64,000 nucleotides of DNA from Bifidobacterium cebidarum (GTDB lineage Bacteria; Actinomycetota; Actinomycetes; Actinomycetales; Bifidobacteriaceae). The stretch is from positions 1 through 64,000 of the forward strand of contig NZ_WBVS01000010.1 of assembly GCF_009193305.1 (NCBI RefSeq), given 5' to 3'. Shown one piece after another: positions 35,522 to 43,728 of the stretch. The notes beneath the pieces are model-generated. The model worked only from the letters and a program-made list of their open reading frames with translations, was not told the origin of the DNA and did not search any database. The position numbers were made by a program, and so were the translations under genes. Numbering within the stretch: position 1 is the stretch's first letter; each line of letters starts with the position of its first letter.

Positions 35522-36565
35522 TTATGCCGTGAAAAACCGTCCTGGGAAGTTGGGGGACTGGGCTGCGGTGCGGTCGGTGTTGAGGATTGCGCAATCGAAA
35601 TCAAAATGTCGGTGCAGCTGATTGGCGGACGTGGTGAAGAGCGCGGTGGCAAGGCCATCAGTCTGAGCGGCAAGGTAGCTGACTCCGTTCGTGTTTGGCG
35701 TCGTAACCCATGTCGCCGCAACATCATCAACGGGCAAGCCGTCAATGGCATTGAGCAGATGGTGCAATTGATGGCCGGCCACCTCACCCCAATGACGGCG
35801 GCTTGGCGCACTCGCGCAGAATGCGCCGTTGCTCACGGTCGCGGTGCCCACTGCACGGTTCGTGTCCTCCGGGTCCTCAAGCGCGATGGTGACGGGCTCA
35901 GTCGTGTGAATCAGCAAATCACCGCCCGCGTCAATCACGAACGCATCGGTATGTGGTGCCAGCATCCTTGCAATCAAATCAACCAAATACCCTTTGCCGC
36001 ATGCGCCAAAATCCAAGGAAACGGGGAGGTGCGTAATCAATGTGGCGCCTTGCCGCTCCACATCATTGCGCCATGTTGGCCGGCCGTGAATCGCACCGAG
36101 ATGGCCTGGGTCTTGCGCATCGTCTGCATGCCCAAACGCATCCGGCGCAACACTGAATGAATATGTAGCGTCATAACCCAGTCGGATCAGGTCCTCGCCG
36201 ACGCATGGGTCAATGGCTCCTGCTGTGGCTTCAAATAATTGGTCATACAAATCGAATAGACCAACGCACCAAACAGGGAAATCGAATGTGCCACCATGTT
36301 GGGCGCTGCGCATCTGAGAGACCAGTGAATTCGCGCGGAAGCGGGAGAGCGTGGATTCGTAGACGTCGATAAAAGCGTCGATGGCATCGTATAGTGCGAT
36401 GATTTGAGTGTGGGGGGAAGATGCGGAAACATCGCTGTCGCCGGACAGCAGCGGAGGCACCGTGATGGGGGTTTCCGCTGGAGCTGTGGATTGCACTATC
36501 AACCCCGTACCGAGGGCGTGCGGGAATGCCATCGTGTACGGGAGCTGTTCGGCGAGAGAGGTCAT
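35522..36565 (-). CDS. ApbE-family FAD:protein FMN transferase
   Basis: A 347-residue ApbE-like protein. The family motifs are recognisable: the early MAFPHALGT for the M(G/A)T start region, ESTLSRFRANS, the central LDFGACGKGYLVD, VIDAGGDL, and HHLLNAIDGLPVD for the metal-binding end. ApbE proteins transfer FMN onto Thr in target proteins such as Rnf/Nqr subunits or extracellular flavoproteins. No lipoprotein signal is seen, so it should act in the cytoplasm or be a soluble variant. The natural target is not encoded nearby. It is convergent with the ABC exporter. Confidence 0.82.
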   Translation of the reverse strand: MTSLAEQLPYTMAFPHALGTGLIVQSTAPAETPITVPPLLSGDSDVSASSPHTQIIALYDAIDAFIDVYESTLSRFRANSLVSQMRSAQHGGTFDFPVWCVGLFDLYDQLFEATAGAIDPCVGEDLIRLGYDATYSFSVAPDAFGHADDAQDPGHLGAIHGRPTWRNDVERQGATLITHLPVSLDFGACGKGYLVDLIARMLAPHTDAFVIDAGGDLLIHTTEPVTIALEDPEDTNRAVGTATVSNGAFCASAPSRRHWGEVAGHQLHHLLNAIDGLPVDDVAATWVTTPNTNGVSYLAAQTDGLATALFTTSANQLHRHFDFDCAILNTDRTAAQSPNFPGRFFTA

Positions 36566-36757
36566 GCGATTATCTTATTCCAGTGCTGTTTATTGCATTC
36601 GGCGCGCTCGGCGTACGTTTTTCGCGGTTTTACCTCCCCTGCCTCGCCAAACGTGCGCTCACTGGTCGTCGGTGTACGTTTGGTGAGATAGAAGAAGATG
36701 CAAATATTGAACGGCGCTGTGGCGGCACTGTGCGGCGTGTGAGGTGATACACTGCTA

Positions 36758-36772
36758 TTGACATAGTGTCAA
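36758..36772. promoter_or_regulatory. palindrome next to the ribosome binding site of the GPH transporter
   Basis: TTGACATAGTGTCAA has perfect TTGACA/TGTCAA arms around TAG, and ends one base before AAGGAGG. It resembles a -35 element but is too close to the start codon. It could be an operator or an RNA hairpin. A possible -10, TACACT, is at 36748-36753. Confidence 0.5.
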
Positions 36773-36787
36773 CAAGGAGGTTTGGCT

Positions 36788-38233
36788 ATGAGCGGTTCTG
36801 ATCGGATTTCCATTGATACGCAGTCTGGCGCTGCCGCGGGAAACGCTGAAGCATCCGGCGCATCGGCGCTCTTGGCTATCAAAGACCTGCCGCTCGCCAA
36901 AGTAGGGGCGTTTGCCGTAGGCCAGTTCGGATGGGCACTGCTTTCCGGCATCATTTCCAATTGGCTCGTGTACTTCTACCAGCCCGATCAGGAAACCATT
37001 TCGCAAGGCCAAACCGTATTCGTGCCGCAGGGCCTGGTGGTGCTCGGCATCGTGACCGTAGTGGGCGGCATCACTGCATTCGCGCGCTTCTTCGACGCAT
37101 TCGTGGACCCGGCCGTAGCCTCGCTTTCCGACCGGTGCAACGCCAAAGCCGGCCGCCGTATGCCATTCCTGAAATATGCCGCCGCGCCACTGGCCATCAT
37201 CACCGTGCTCGTGTTCTGGAGTCCGATCAATGGTACGAGCTGGATCAACGGAGCCTTCCTGTTCGTCACCGTGATCGGCTACTACATCGCGCTCACGTTC
37301 TACTGCACGCCATACAACGCGCTGATCGCCGAGCTCGGTCACGACTCCAAACAACAGCTCACCATCTCCACCGCCATTTCGTTCACCTGGGTCGCCGGCA
37401 CTGCCATCGCCTACGTCGCGCCAGTGATTTGGGGCGGCTTGGTGCCCGGCCTCGGCCGCATTACCGCCATTCGCGTGACCTTCACCATCATGGCAGCCGT
37501 AGCGTTTGTCTGCATGCTGGTGCCACCGCTCGCCATCCGCGAAAAGGATTATGTCAACTCGCAGCCCACGTCAGAGTCCACCATCGAGTCCCTGAAACAG
37601 ACCTTTGGCGACGGCGAATTCCGCAAATTCGTCTGCTCCGATGTGGTCTACTGGGTGGCCATCACCACCTTCCAAACCGGATTGCCGTTCTTCGTCACGA
37701 GTCTGCTGAAGCTGCCGGAAACCACCACAACCATCTACTTCGTGCTGATGACCGGCGTTTCCGTGCTGTTCTATGTGCCGGTCAATATTCTGGCCAATCG
37801 TGTGGGCAAGAAGCGTCTGCTGTTGGTAGCGTTCGTGATCTTTACGTGCGCGTTCGCCTTTGCCGGCGCGCTCGGCTCGGGCGCTCTTGGCTTCCTGCCG
37901 GCAATGACGCAGGGCCTGATTCTCTCGGTGGTGGGCGCGATTCCGATGGCTGCATTCGGCATTCTGCCGCAAGCCATTGTGGCGAACATCGCGGATGCCA
38001 GTTCGAAGACCACCGGCCAGGACCGCCAGGGCATGTTCTATGCGGCCCGTACCTTTGCGATGAAAATGGGCCAGTCCGTGGCCATGCTGTTGTTCACCGG
38101 CGTCTCCACCATTGGCGTGGCATCCGGTGCTGGCTACCGCATTGCCGCCGTGTGCGCCGCCGTGTTGTGCGGTTTGGGCGGTATCGTATTCGCTTTCTAC
38201 AACGAGAAGAAGGTATTGGCTGTGCTGGGGTAG
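36788..38233 (+). CDS. GPH-family (glycoside-pentoside-hexuronide) sugar:cation symporter
   Basis: A 481-residue MFS-type transporter with twelve predicted helices. The ARFFDAFVDPAVASLSDR block (about residues 98-115) is the GPH-family signature, and RRMPFLKYAAAP is the loop between helices 2 and 3. It should import a glycoside or pentoside with protons or sodium. ATG 36788 is seven bases after AAGGAGG and is preferred over a TTG six bases upstream. It stands alone without a glycosidase, so the substrate cannot be guessed. Confidence 0.87.
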   Translation: MSGSDRISIDTQSGAAAGNAEASGASALLAIKDLPLAKVGAFAVGQFGWALLSGIISNWLVYFYQPDQETISQGQTVFVPQGLVVLGIVTVVGGITAFARFFDAFVDPAVASLSDRCNAKAGRRMPFLKYAAAPLAIITVLVFWSPINGTSWINGAFLFVTVIGYYIALTFYCTPYNALIAELGHDSKQQLTISTAISFTWVAGTAIAYVAPVIWGGLVPGLGRITAIRVTFTIMAAVAFVCMLVPPLAIREKDYVNSQPTSESTIESLKQTFGDGEFRKFVCSDVVYWVAITTFQTGLPFFVTSLLKLPETTTTIYFVLMTGVSVLFYVPVNILANRVGKKRLLLVAFVIFTCAFAFAGALGSGALGFLPAMTQGLILSVVGAIPMAAFGILPQAIVANIADASSKTTGQDRQGMFYAARTFAMKMGQSVAMLLFTGVSTIGVASGAGYRIAAVCAAVLCGLGGIVFAFYNEKKVLAVLG

Positions 38234-38351
38234 TGGCCCGTTTCGGTTCATTGCCCTGTTCCGCGTCGATCTGCACTAAGCCGAATTGCGTTTGACGGCA
38301 CCTCGTACTATATTAAGGCGAGTTGCTTTGCGAAGCAGGGCAACAATCCAA

Positions 38352-38424
38352 GGGGCTGTAGCTCAGTTGGTAGAGCGCTTCGTTCGCATCGAAGAGGTCG
38401 CGGTTTCGACTACCGTCAGCTCCA
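38352..38424 (+). tRNA. tRNA-Ala(CGC)
   Basis: A full cloverleaf can be drawn. The acceptor GGGGCTG (38352-38358) pairs with CAGCTCC (38417-38423), the D-arm contains GCTCAGTTGGTAGAGC, the anticodon stem is CTTCG/CGAAG with loop TTCGCAT (anticodon CGC, Ala), and a T-arm has the TTCGA loop. CCA is not encoded. A terminator follows directly. Confidence 0.95.
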
Positions 38425-38427
38425 CTT

Positions 38428-38472
38428 GGGCCGCTTGCATTCATTCCACCGCGAGCGGCCCTTTTCTTTTTT
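38428..38472 (+). terminator. terminator after tRNA-Ala
   Basis: GGGCCGCT (38428-38435) pairs with AGCGGCCC (38454-38461), followed by TTTTCTTTTTT. It begins three bases after the tRNA. Confidence 0.85.
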
Positions 38473-38540
38473 GGTTTTGATTCCTCGATTGCGATTGCTG
38501 GTATAGCGACGAACTCCGTGGGATGGGGAATACTGGAGAT

Positions 38541-39515
38541 ATGACAAGCGCAGAGAATATGGCAGACGATATTGTTGGACAGCCTGAGCCGAATACTTTG
38601 AGGGGAAGCGACGCCCGATCTGCGGCGGTAGATATTCCGGCCGGCACCGTGGTGCTCGCTGCCACGCCGATTGGCAATATCGGTGATGCCTCTGCGCGCC
38701 TGGTCGCATTGCTGGAGCGTGCGGATATCGTTGCCGCGGAAGATACCCGCCGTCTCTACGATCTGGCCCGCCGCCTCGGTGTCTACGTATCCGGCCGCGT
38801 GGTGGCTTATCACGATCACAATGAACGCAGCAAGGCAGACGGTCTGCTTGACCAAGTGGAGACCGGCGCAACCGTGCTCGTGGTATCTGACGCCGGCATG
38901 CCGACTATCAACGATCCCGGCCTCGCCATCGTGCGCCGCGCCATCGAGCGCGGCCTACCGGTGACGTGCGCGCCTGGCCCCTCTGCGGTGTTGGATGCGC
39001 TTGCCCTGTCTGGACTTCCCACCGACCGTTTCTGCTATGAAGGATTCCTGCCGCGAAAGCATTCCGAGCGCGTGCAGGCGTTGCGCGCACTGCTGCCCGA
39101 GCGTCGCACCATCGTGTTTTATGAGACGCCGCATCGCATCGCCGATTCGATGGATGATTTGCTGGACGCGTTCGGCCCGAATCGTGCAATGGCACTATGT
39201 CGAGAACTCACCAAGGACTATGAGCAGATCCGACGCGGCACCATTGGCGAGATTCACCAGAGCGTGATCAACGATCCGCCGCGCGGTGAAATGGTATTGG
39301 TGATTGGTGGCGCCTCCAGCGAGGAGGCCGAAGCGGCGGCACCCAATTCGCTCAGCATTGAAGATTTGGCGGTGCTCGCCATCGACCGTGCGCTTGAGGA
39401 TGGTCTGCGTATCAAAGACGCGATCGCTCAGGTGGTGCAGGAGCACCCTCTGCCGGATGGTTCGTTGGCCAATCGCAAGCAGGTCTATGCTGCTGTGCTG
39501 GAGATCAAGGGCTAG
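38541..39515 (+). CDS. rsmI: 16S rRNA (cytidine-1402-2'-O)-methyltransferase
   Basis: A tetrapyrrole-methylase-fold protein of 324 residues. It shows the RsmI signatures VLAATPIGNIGDASARL (about residues 36-52), AAEDTRR, VSDAGMPTINDPG and APGPSAVLDALALSGLP. It methylates C1402 of 16S rRNA using S-adenosylmethionine. About 35 residues precede the usual family start; ATG 38541 with GGAG at 38535 is my choice, but 38523 or 38559 cannot be excluded. Its stop overlaps that of a convergent small gene by four bases (CTAG). metG lies 1.2 kb further on. Confidence 0.9.
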   Translation: MTSAENMADDIVGQPEPNTLRGSDARSAAVDIPAGTVVLAATPIGNIGDASARLVALLERADIVAAEDTRRLYDLARRLGVYVSGRVVAYHDHNERSKADGLLDQVETGATVLVVSDAGMPTINDPGLAIVRRAIERGLPVTCAPGPSAVLDALALSGLPTDRFCYEGFLPRKHSERVQALRALLPERRTIVFYETPHRIADSMDDLLDAFGPNRAMALCRELTKDYEQIRRGTIGEIHQSVINDPPRGEMVLVIGGASSEEAEAAAPNSLSIEDLAVLAIDRALEDGLRIKDAIAQVVQEHPLPDGSLANRKQVYAAVLEIKG

Positions 39516-39880
39516 CGCGACTTTTCGGTTTCCAACGACTCCAGCAGCACTTCAAGCGCCGGCTTCACGCCCGGTCCTCCTGCCTGAGAGATGAATTCCA
39601 GGATGGCGGCATCGGCTTGGGGATTCGCCACAATCCACTTGCGCAGCTCGGGCAGATGCAGTGCGATATGCCAGAGCACGTCCATGTCAGTGTCCGGTGA
39701 GCAGGCCACCTGAGGTGTTAATGCGATTGGTGGAGCCGGGGGAGTCGTAAGATCCTGAATTACCTCGGGCGCCTGATGCTGCGCGGTGTCCGGCAGTCTA
39801 TGGGTTCGCCTCAGATGCCGCAATCGGCGGGCGGAAGAGCCTCGGCCAAGAGCGCGGATACGTTGTCTCCAGCTACGCAT
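39512..39880 (-). CDS. small protein with variant leucine-rich-repeat-like C-terminus
   Basis: A 122-residue protein with a very basic N-terminus (residues 1-35) and a C-terminal part, LPELRKWIVANP...ILEFISQAGGPG, that resembles the variant leucine-rich-repeat domain found in many actinobacterial proteins. No enzymatic motif is seen. Its ATG overlaps the end of the upstream gene by eight bases, so the two are translationally coupled. The stop overlaps the convergent rsmI stop. Function unknown. Confidence 0.55.
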   Translation of the reverse strand: MRSWRQRIRALGRGSSARRLRHLRRTHRLPDTAQHQAPEVIQDLTTPPAPPIALTPQVACSPDTDMDVLWHIALHLPELRKWIVANPQADAAILEFISQAGGPGVKPALEVLLESLETEKSR

Positions 39881-40508
39881 CGCCGCTGCTCCATGTGACC
39901 TCGTTGATTTCCCGCTGTACGGCATTGAAGAAGTCCTTTGCCTTTGCTGCATACTTATGATGCCGATGTTCCTTGATGATTTGCAGGCAATCATTCGGTC
40001 TGAATTCGTAGGCGGACATCAATTGGCACACCAGATTATTGATGGCGGACGGGTCTCCGCCATTGTCAGGCGTCATGACCAAATCGCAGGCGGTTCTGGC
40101 GGGCGTGGTGATGGCCAATGTGCCGAGTTTCATGATTTGTTCGGGTAATGTCAGCCGTTTGAAGACGCGAATACGTCGCCCTGCGGAAGACGATCGAAAG
40201 TGAGACGTGGAAATAACATCGATGGTGGCGGGGAAATGAGGGCCTCCCAACCATACCCAGGCTGCGGTCTGCGTGCAGGCCACTGTGCCGAATGGCGCTA
40301 TCGCGGCCACGATTGATGCTCGGCCATACAATGTGGTGGCATGTTCGGACCAATAACCGGAAAACTCGTCGAGTTTGCTGACGGTGCCGAATTCGCTCAG
40401 TCTATTGAGGCTCAGCGGTCCGGGAAGGTCATCTGTATGCAGCAGCGGGGGTACGACGGGGCGTGATCGGTCGGTGGTGTTCATCGTTGAACGGTGTGAG
40501 ATGCTCAT
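39873..40508 (-). CDS. hypothetical protein with AbiEi-like features
   Basis: A 211-residue protein. The segment LGTLAITTPARTACDLVM (about residues 125-142) resembles the end of the AbiEi/transcriptional-regulator domain in actinobacterial proteins that often carry a DUF559 nuclease-like domain. Here no DUF559 domain follows; a helical C-terminus ends the protein. It is coupled to the next small gene. ATG 40508 is chosen; the upstream extension is read across DnaA-box-like repeats and is unlikely to be coding. A toxin-antitoxin role is possible but unsupported. Confidence 0.5.
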   Translation of the reverse strand: MSISHRSTMNTTDRSRPVVPPLLHTDDLPGPLSLNRLSEFGTVSKLDEFSGYWSEHATTLYGRASIVAAIAPFGTVACTQTAAWVWLGGPHFPATIDVISTSHFRSSSAGRRIRVFKRLTLPEQIMKLGTLAITTPARTACDLVMTPDNGGDPSAINNLVCQLMSAYEFRPNDCLQIIKEHRHHKYAAKAKDFFNAVQREINEVTWSSGDA

Positions 40509-40561
40509 GGCTTTTACCGTGGCACAATTCGGTTGCCGCCGCCACCCGAATTGTGAAAACG

Positions 40562-40607
40562 GTGGATAAGTGGATAACTTTGGCTGGCAGGTGGGGGTTG
40601 TGGATAA
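40562..40607. promoter_or_regulatory. cluster of DnaA-box-like sequences before metG
   Basis: TGTGGATAA at 40599-40607 is the exact complement of the DnaA consensus TTATCCACA. GGTGGATAA (from 40561) and GTGGATAAC (from 40570) are one-mismatch copies in the same direction, and GGTGGATAT follows at 40611. All lie within about 60 bases. Confidence 0.5.
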
Positions 40608-40627
40608 GTCGGTGGATATCGTCGAGC

Positions 40628-40670
40628 ACACGTTGGGCGAACGCTCGCGCGTTCTTTACGCCCAACGTGT
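40628..40670 (+). promoter_or_regulatory. 12-bp inverted repeat in the metG leader
   Basis: ACACGTTGGGCG (40628-40639) is perfectly complementary to 40659-40670; the 19-base loop contains a smaller GC-rich stem. It ends 27 bases before metG. It does not look like a T-box: no specifier or antiterminator bulge is recognisable. Confidence 0.5.
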
Positions 40671-40697
40671 CCCATGTCCGCCGGATAATCGGGGTTT

Positions 40698-42572
40698 ATG
40701 AGTCATGTTTTGGTGAATGTTGCTTGGCCGTATGCAAACGGCCCCCGTCATATTGGCCACGTCGCCGGCTTTGGTGTGCCGTCCGACGTTTACGCACGCT
40801 ACGAGCGCATGAAGGGCAATGATGTGCTGATGGTCTCCGGTACCGATGAGCACGGCACCCCGATCCTCGTGGAAGCCGAGAAGGAAGGCCTCTCCGCGCA
40901 GGAGCTCGCCAACCGCTACAACCGAGTGATCGCCAAGGATCTGTGCGATCTCGGCCTGAGCTACGACCTGTTCACCCGCACCACCACCGGCAACCACGAG
41001 CACGTGGTGCAGGAGATGTTCAAGCAGTGCCTGAAGAACGGTTACATCTACAAGGGCACCCAGCAGGTGGCCATCTCCCCGTCCACCGGCCGTACCCTGC
41101 CGGACCGCTACATCGAAGGTGAATGCCCGATCTGCCACGCCGAAGGCGCCCGCGGTGACCAGTGCGATGCCTGCGGCAACGAGCTCGATCCGGATGAGCT
41201 GATCAACCCGGTCTCCAAGATCAACGGCGAAACCCCGCGCTTCGAGCAGACCGAGCACTTCTTCCTCGACCTGCCGGCGCTCGCCGAAGCCAACAAGGCA
41301 TGGCTGGAGACCCGCAAGGGCTGGCGTACCAACGTCATCAACTTCTCCCTCGGCCTGTTCAAGGAAGTCAAGCCGCGTGCCATCACCCGCGATATCGACT
41401 GGGGTATTCCGGTGCCGGTCAAGGACTGGATCGACAATCCGAACAAGAAGCTCTACGTGTGGTTCGATGCCGTGATCGGCTACCTGTCCGCGTCCATCGA
41501 ATGGGCCCGCCGCCAGGGCGACCCGGAGAAGTGGCGCGAATGGTGGAACGACCCGAGCTGCCCGGCCTACTACTTCATGGGTAAGGACAACATCACCTTC
41601 CATTCCCAGATCTGGCCGTCCGAAATGCTGGCCTACAACGGCCAGGGCTCCAAGGGCGGCGAAACCGGCCCGATGGGTCCGCTGAACATGCCGGAGCAGG
41701 TCGTGGCCTCCGAGTTCATGACCATGGAAGGCAAGAAGTTCAGCTCCTCCCGCGGCATCGTGATCTACGTGAAGGACATCCTTGCCCGCTACCCTGTGGA
41801 CGCCGTACGCTACTACATCTCCGTGGCCGGCCCGGAATCCTCCGATTCCGACTTCACTTGGGCTGAATTCGTGCGCCACAACAACGAGGAACTCGCCTCC
41901 TCCTGGGGCAATCTGGTGAACCGTGTGGCCAACCTCATCAACAAGAACTTCGGTGAGATTCCGGCGCTCGATGAGGATTCCATGACCGACGAGGATCGCG
42001 GTCTTCTGGAAGAAACCGCCGCCGCATTCGACGTTGTCGGCTCCTCCATCGAGACCCATCACCAGAAGCATGCGTTGGCGGAAGCCATGCGCGTGGTTGG
42101 CGACATCAACAAGTACATCTCCGCCACCGAGCCGTGGAAGATTAAGGACGATTCGGCTCGCCTCGGCACTGTGCTGCACGTGGCCGCCCAGGCCGTCTCC
42201 GATGCGAACCATCTGCTCGCCCCGTTCCTGCCGCATTCCGCACAAAAGGTGTGGGAGGCGCTCGGTGGCACCGGTACCTTCTCGCCACTGCCCGAGCTGC
42301 GCGAAGTCGAGGATCTCGACAAGCCCGGTTTCAAGTACCCGATCATCACCGGCGACTACAAGCTTGGTGTGAACGTGCACCCGTGGAAGAGCGAGCCGAT
42401 TGAGGTCGGCGCTGCAGTGCCGAAGCCGAAGCCGATCTTCGCCAAGATTCCGACCGAGGCCGTGGAAGAGGAGCTGGCTCGCTTCGATGAGGCGCTGGCT
42501 GCTCGCCGTGCCGCCGAAGCCGAGCGTCTGGCTGCTGAGAAGGCCAAGCTGGCTGCCGAAAAGGCCGAGTAA
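40698..42572 (+). CDS. metG: methionine--tRNA ligase
   Basis: A 624-residue class-I synthetase that charges tRNA-Met with methionine. HIGH is at residues 18-21 (NGPRHIGHV), the zinc knuckle CPICH...CDACG at about 142-161, and the second signature reads KKFSSSRG at about 351-358, the KMSKS variant of this group. The anticodon-binding helices follow, and the C-terminus is an Ala/Glu/Lys-rich helix ([18 protein letters not shown]). No C-terminal EMAP-type domain is present. A terminator at 42591 closes the gene. Confidence 0.96.
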   Translation: MSHVLVNVAWPYANGPRHIGHVAGFGVPSDVYARYERMKGNDVLMVSGTDEHGTPILVEAEKEGLSAQELANRYNRVIAKDLCDLGLSYDLFTRTTTGNHEHVVQEMFKQCLKNGYIYKGTQQVAISPSTGRTLPDRYIEGECPICHAEGARGDQCDACGNELDPDELINPVSKINGETPRFEQTEHFFLDLPALAEANKAWLETRKGWRTNVINFSLGLFKEVKPRAITRDIDWGIPVPVKDWIDNPNKKLYVWFDAVIGYLSASIEWARRQGDPEKWREWWNDPSCPAYYFMGKDNITFHSQIWPSEMLAYNGQGSKGGETGPMGPLNMPEQVVASEFMTMEGKKFSSSRGIVIYVKDILARYPVDAVRYYISVAGPESSDSDFTWAEFVRHNNEELASSWGNLVNRVANLINKNFGEIPALDEDSMTDEDRGLLEETAAAFDVVGSSIETHHQKHALAEAMRVVGDINKYISATEPWKIKDDSARLGTVLHVAAQAVSDANHLLAPFLPHSAQKVWEALGGTGTFSPLPELREVEDLDKPGFKYPIITGDYKLGVNVHPWKSEPIEVGAAVPKPKPIFAKIPTEAVEEELARFDEALAARRAAEAERLAAEKAKLAAEKAE

Positions 42573-42590
42573 CCTCCCCGAGGATTGAGA

Positions 42591-42627
42591 ATGCCGTGGA
42601 TGCCTATAAAGCTCCACGGCATTTTTG
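42591..42627 (+). terminator. metG terminator
   Basis: ATGCCGTGGA (42591-42600) pairs with TCCACGGCAT (about 42614-42623), followed by TTTTG. Confidence 0.8.
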
Positions 42628-42654
42628 CTGCCGTATTTGCGCTACGCGACAGGT

Positions 42655-42880
42655 CCGGGATTAGACAATTGGCGTTGCTGTGACGGTTAGCGTCACAAAG
42701 TCAACACAGTTTGCCAAGAAAACTCCCAGAAAAGCACATCGTATCGCCAAGGAACAGGCGGTTAACTAGAACATGTCAACGGATGAAGTTCATACCGATG
42801 GCGAGGTTTTCCGAACCCCATAACTGAACCCTTCTTCTCTCTTCTCTCTCACCCGGCGCCCCAACGCCGGGTTTCTTTTT
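42655..42880 (+). ncRNA. candidate small RNA with its own terminator
   Basis: A strong terminator (CCCGGCG 42852-42858 with CGCCGGG 42865-42871, then TTTCTTTTT) lies 280 bases after metG, which already has a terminator, and no convincing gene precedes it. A possible control region, TTAGACAATTGGC (42661) and the palindrome TGTGACG/CGTCACA (42679-42697), lies at its 5' side. Only a 16-codon frame (from 42773) is present. This suggests a short independent transcript; the 5' end is a guess. Confidence 0.4.
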
Positions 42881-43220
42881 GCGCTGTGAACACCCCGCTA
42901 TGCAAAAGATGTTTGTCGCGTAGCCCGCCGCATGGTCCTCGATATCCTTCAGGAAAAGCGGTCCCATGTTTTATGGATATAGGCGGTCTGTTGAGATACG
43001 TGCTTGTTGTCTCGGTTGCTCGTAAAAGGCCGTAATCGCGAACCGGGACAGTAACAAGTGTCCCGGTTGTCTCGTTAATCGGATGCTGATCGCCGTCGTA
43101 TTCGATTGCGACGTGGAACTCAGGCCAAGCCCAATCCAACGTTATCGGTGAGCCATTGCTGAAGGTTATGCCTGGAGCCACTGAAGTATCGGTACTGTTG
43201 ATGCTCATCGTGCTGTTCAT
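42849..43220 (-). pseudogene. decayed DUF559-type protein fragment
   Basis: The N-terminal part of this frame reads LDWAWPEFHVAIEYDGDQH, the core of the DUF559 (Vsr/restriction-endonuclease-like) domain common in actinobacteria. What follows does not match the family. A perfect 10-bp-stem palindrome (43041-43068) lies exactly where the similarity ends. The domain lacks both its usual N-terminal regulator half and its C-terminal strands, so it is most likely a remnant. Confidence 0.55.
43041..43068. repeat. palindrome within the DUF559 remnant
   Basis: AACCGGGACA (43041-43050) is perfectly complementary to 43059-43068 with an 8-base loop. It resembles single units of the intergenic arrays in form, though not in sequence. 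Confidence 0.55.
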
Positions 43221-43309
43221 GATGCCACGCTAGCGAAGAGTGAATTTGTGCGCCACCGGAATCGGCCTATGTGGTTCGAGCTTCTGCGGATAACTGAGGT
43301 ATGCCATTT

Positions 43310-43440
43310 GGCAAATAATGGCAAAGGCTGGATTGGTGGCGCATGGCAAATTTTGGCAATTGCGCACGGCAATAAGCTGAAAATCGATTCATGAACACCG
43401 CAAGTGAGGCGGCGATTTTGATATTGCGAAAACATGGCAA
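43310..43440 (+). promoter_or_regulatory. phased TGGCAAA motif cluster 1
   Basis: GGCAA begins at 43310, 43320, 43345, 43355, 43369 and 43436, with spacings of 10, 25, 10, 14 and 67. Most copies extend to TGGCAA or ATGGCAAA. All lie upstream of the small peptide gene at 43464, the last one 28 bases from it. Confidence 0.6.
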
Positions 43441-43463
43441 AGCCGTGTGGAAAGGACATGATC

Positions 43464-43634
43464 ATGGTGGATCAGATTGTTGTGGCAGGCGCGACCATAG
43501 CTGTGGATTGGCAGAATGCGCTGGTCTCCACAGGCGGCACGCTGGGCAAGGCTGCGATTGTGATGGTCGTGGTCGGCATTGGCGGCGCTGTGATTGATGC
43601 CGTGGCCCGTTATATCAAGAACCGTTTTATGTGA
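43464..43634 (+). CDS. small hydrophobic peptide, putative membrane protein
   Basis: A 56-residue peptide starting at ATG 43464, seven bases after GGAAAGGA. It has a single hydrophobic stretch with many Gly and Val (AAIVMVVVGIGGAVIDAVA, about residues 29-47) and a short basic end (RYIKNRFM). A hairpin at 43655-43702 could terminate the transcript. Such peptides can be bacteriocins, type-I toxins or membrane-protein modulators; nothing in the sequence decides. The upstream TGGCAAA cluster is shared with the promoter region of the orphan binding protein and the GH2-like gene, which suggests co-regulation. Confidence 0.6.
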   Translation: MVDQIVVAGATIAVDWQNALVSTGGTLGKAAIVMVVVGIGGAVIDAVARYIKNRFM

Positions 43635-43654
43635 TAGCCGATTGCGTACAATAA

Positions 43655-43706
43655 AAGCCCGTGTCTGGCGCAATCAATGAGATATGCGCTGGATGCGGGC
43701 TTATTG
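43655..43706. terminator. hairpin between small peptide and orphan binding-protein genes
   Basis: AAGCCCG (43655-43661) pairs with CGGGCTT (43696-43702), with additional GGCGC/GCGCT pairing inside, followed by ATTGATA. The two flanking genes converge here, so it may serve both. Confidence 0.6.
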
Positions 43707-43728
43707 ATATAGGTGCAGGATTGAGTGC

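Noticed and set aside
39786..40148. Plus-strand open frame across the small hypothetical genes
   Set aside because: The minus-strand genes show coupled starts and domain-like sequence; this frame shows neither.
40628..40670. T-box leader for metG
   Set aside because: The inverted repeat lacks a specifier loop and the conserved T-box sequence; no terminator/antiterminator pair is visible.
42655..42880. tmRNA
   Set aside because: There is no tRNA-like acceptor end, and the short frame (MSTDEVHTDGEVFRTP) does not end in the expected Ala-Ala tag.
43217..43465. 82-codon minus-strand open frame upstream of the DUF559 remnant
   Set aside because: No similarity to a DUF559 N-terminal half, no ribosome binding site, and it runs through the TGGCAAA cluster.
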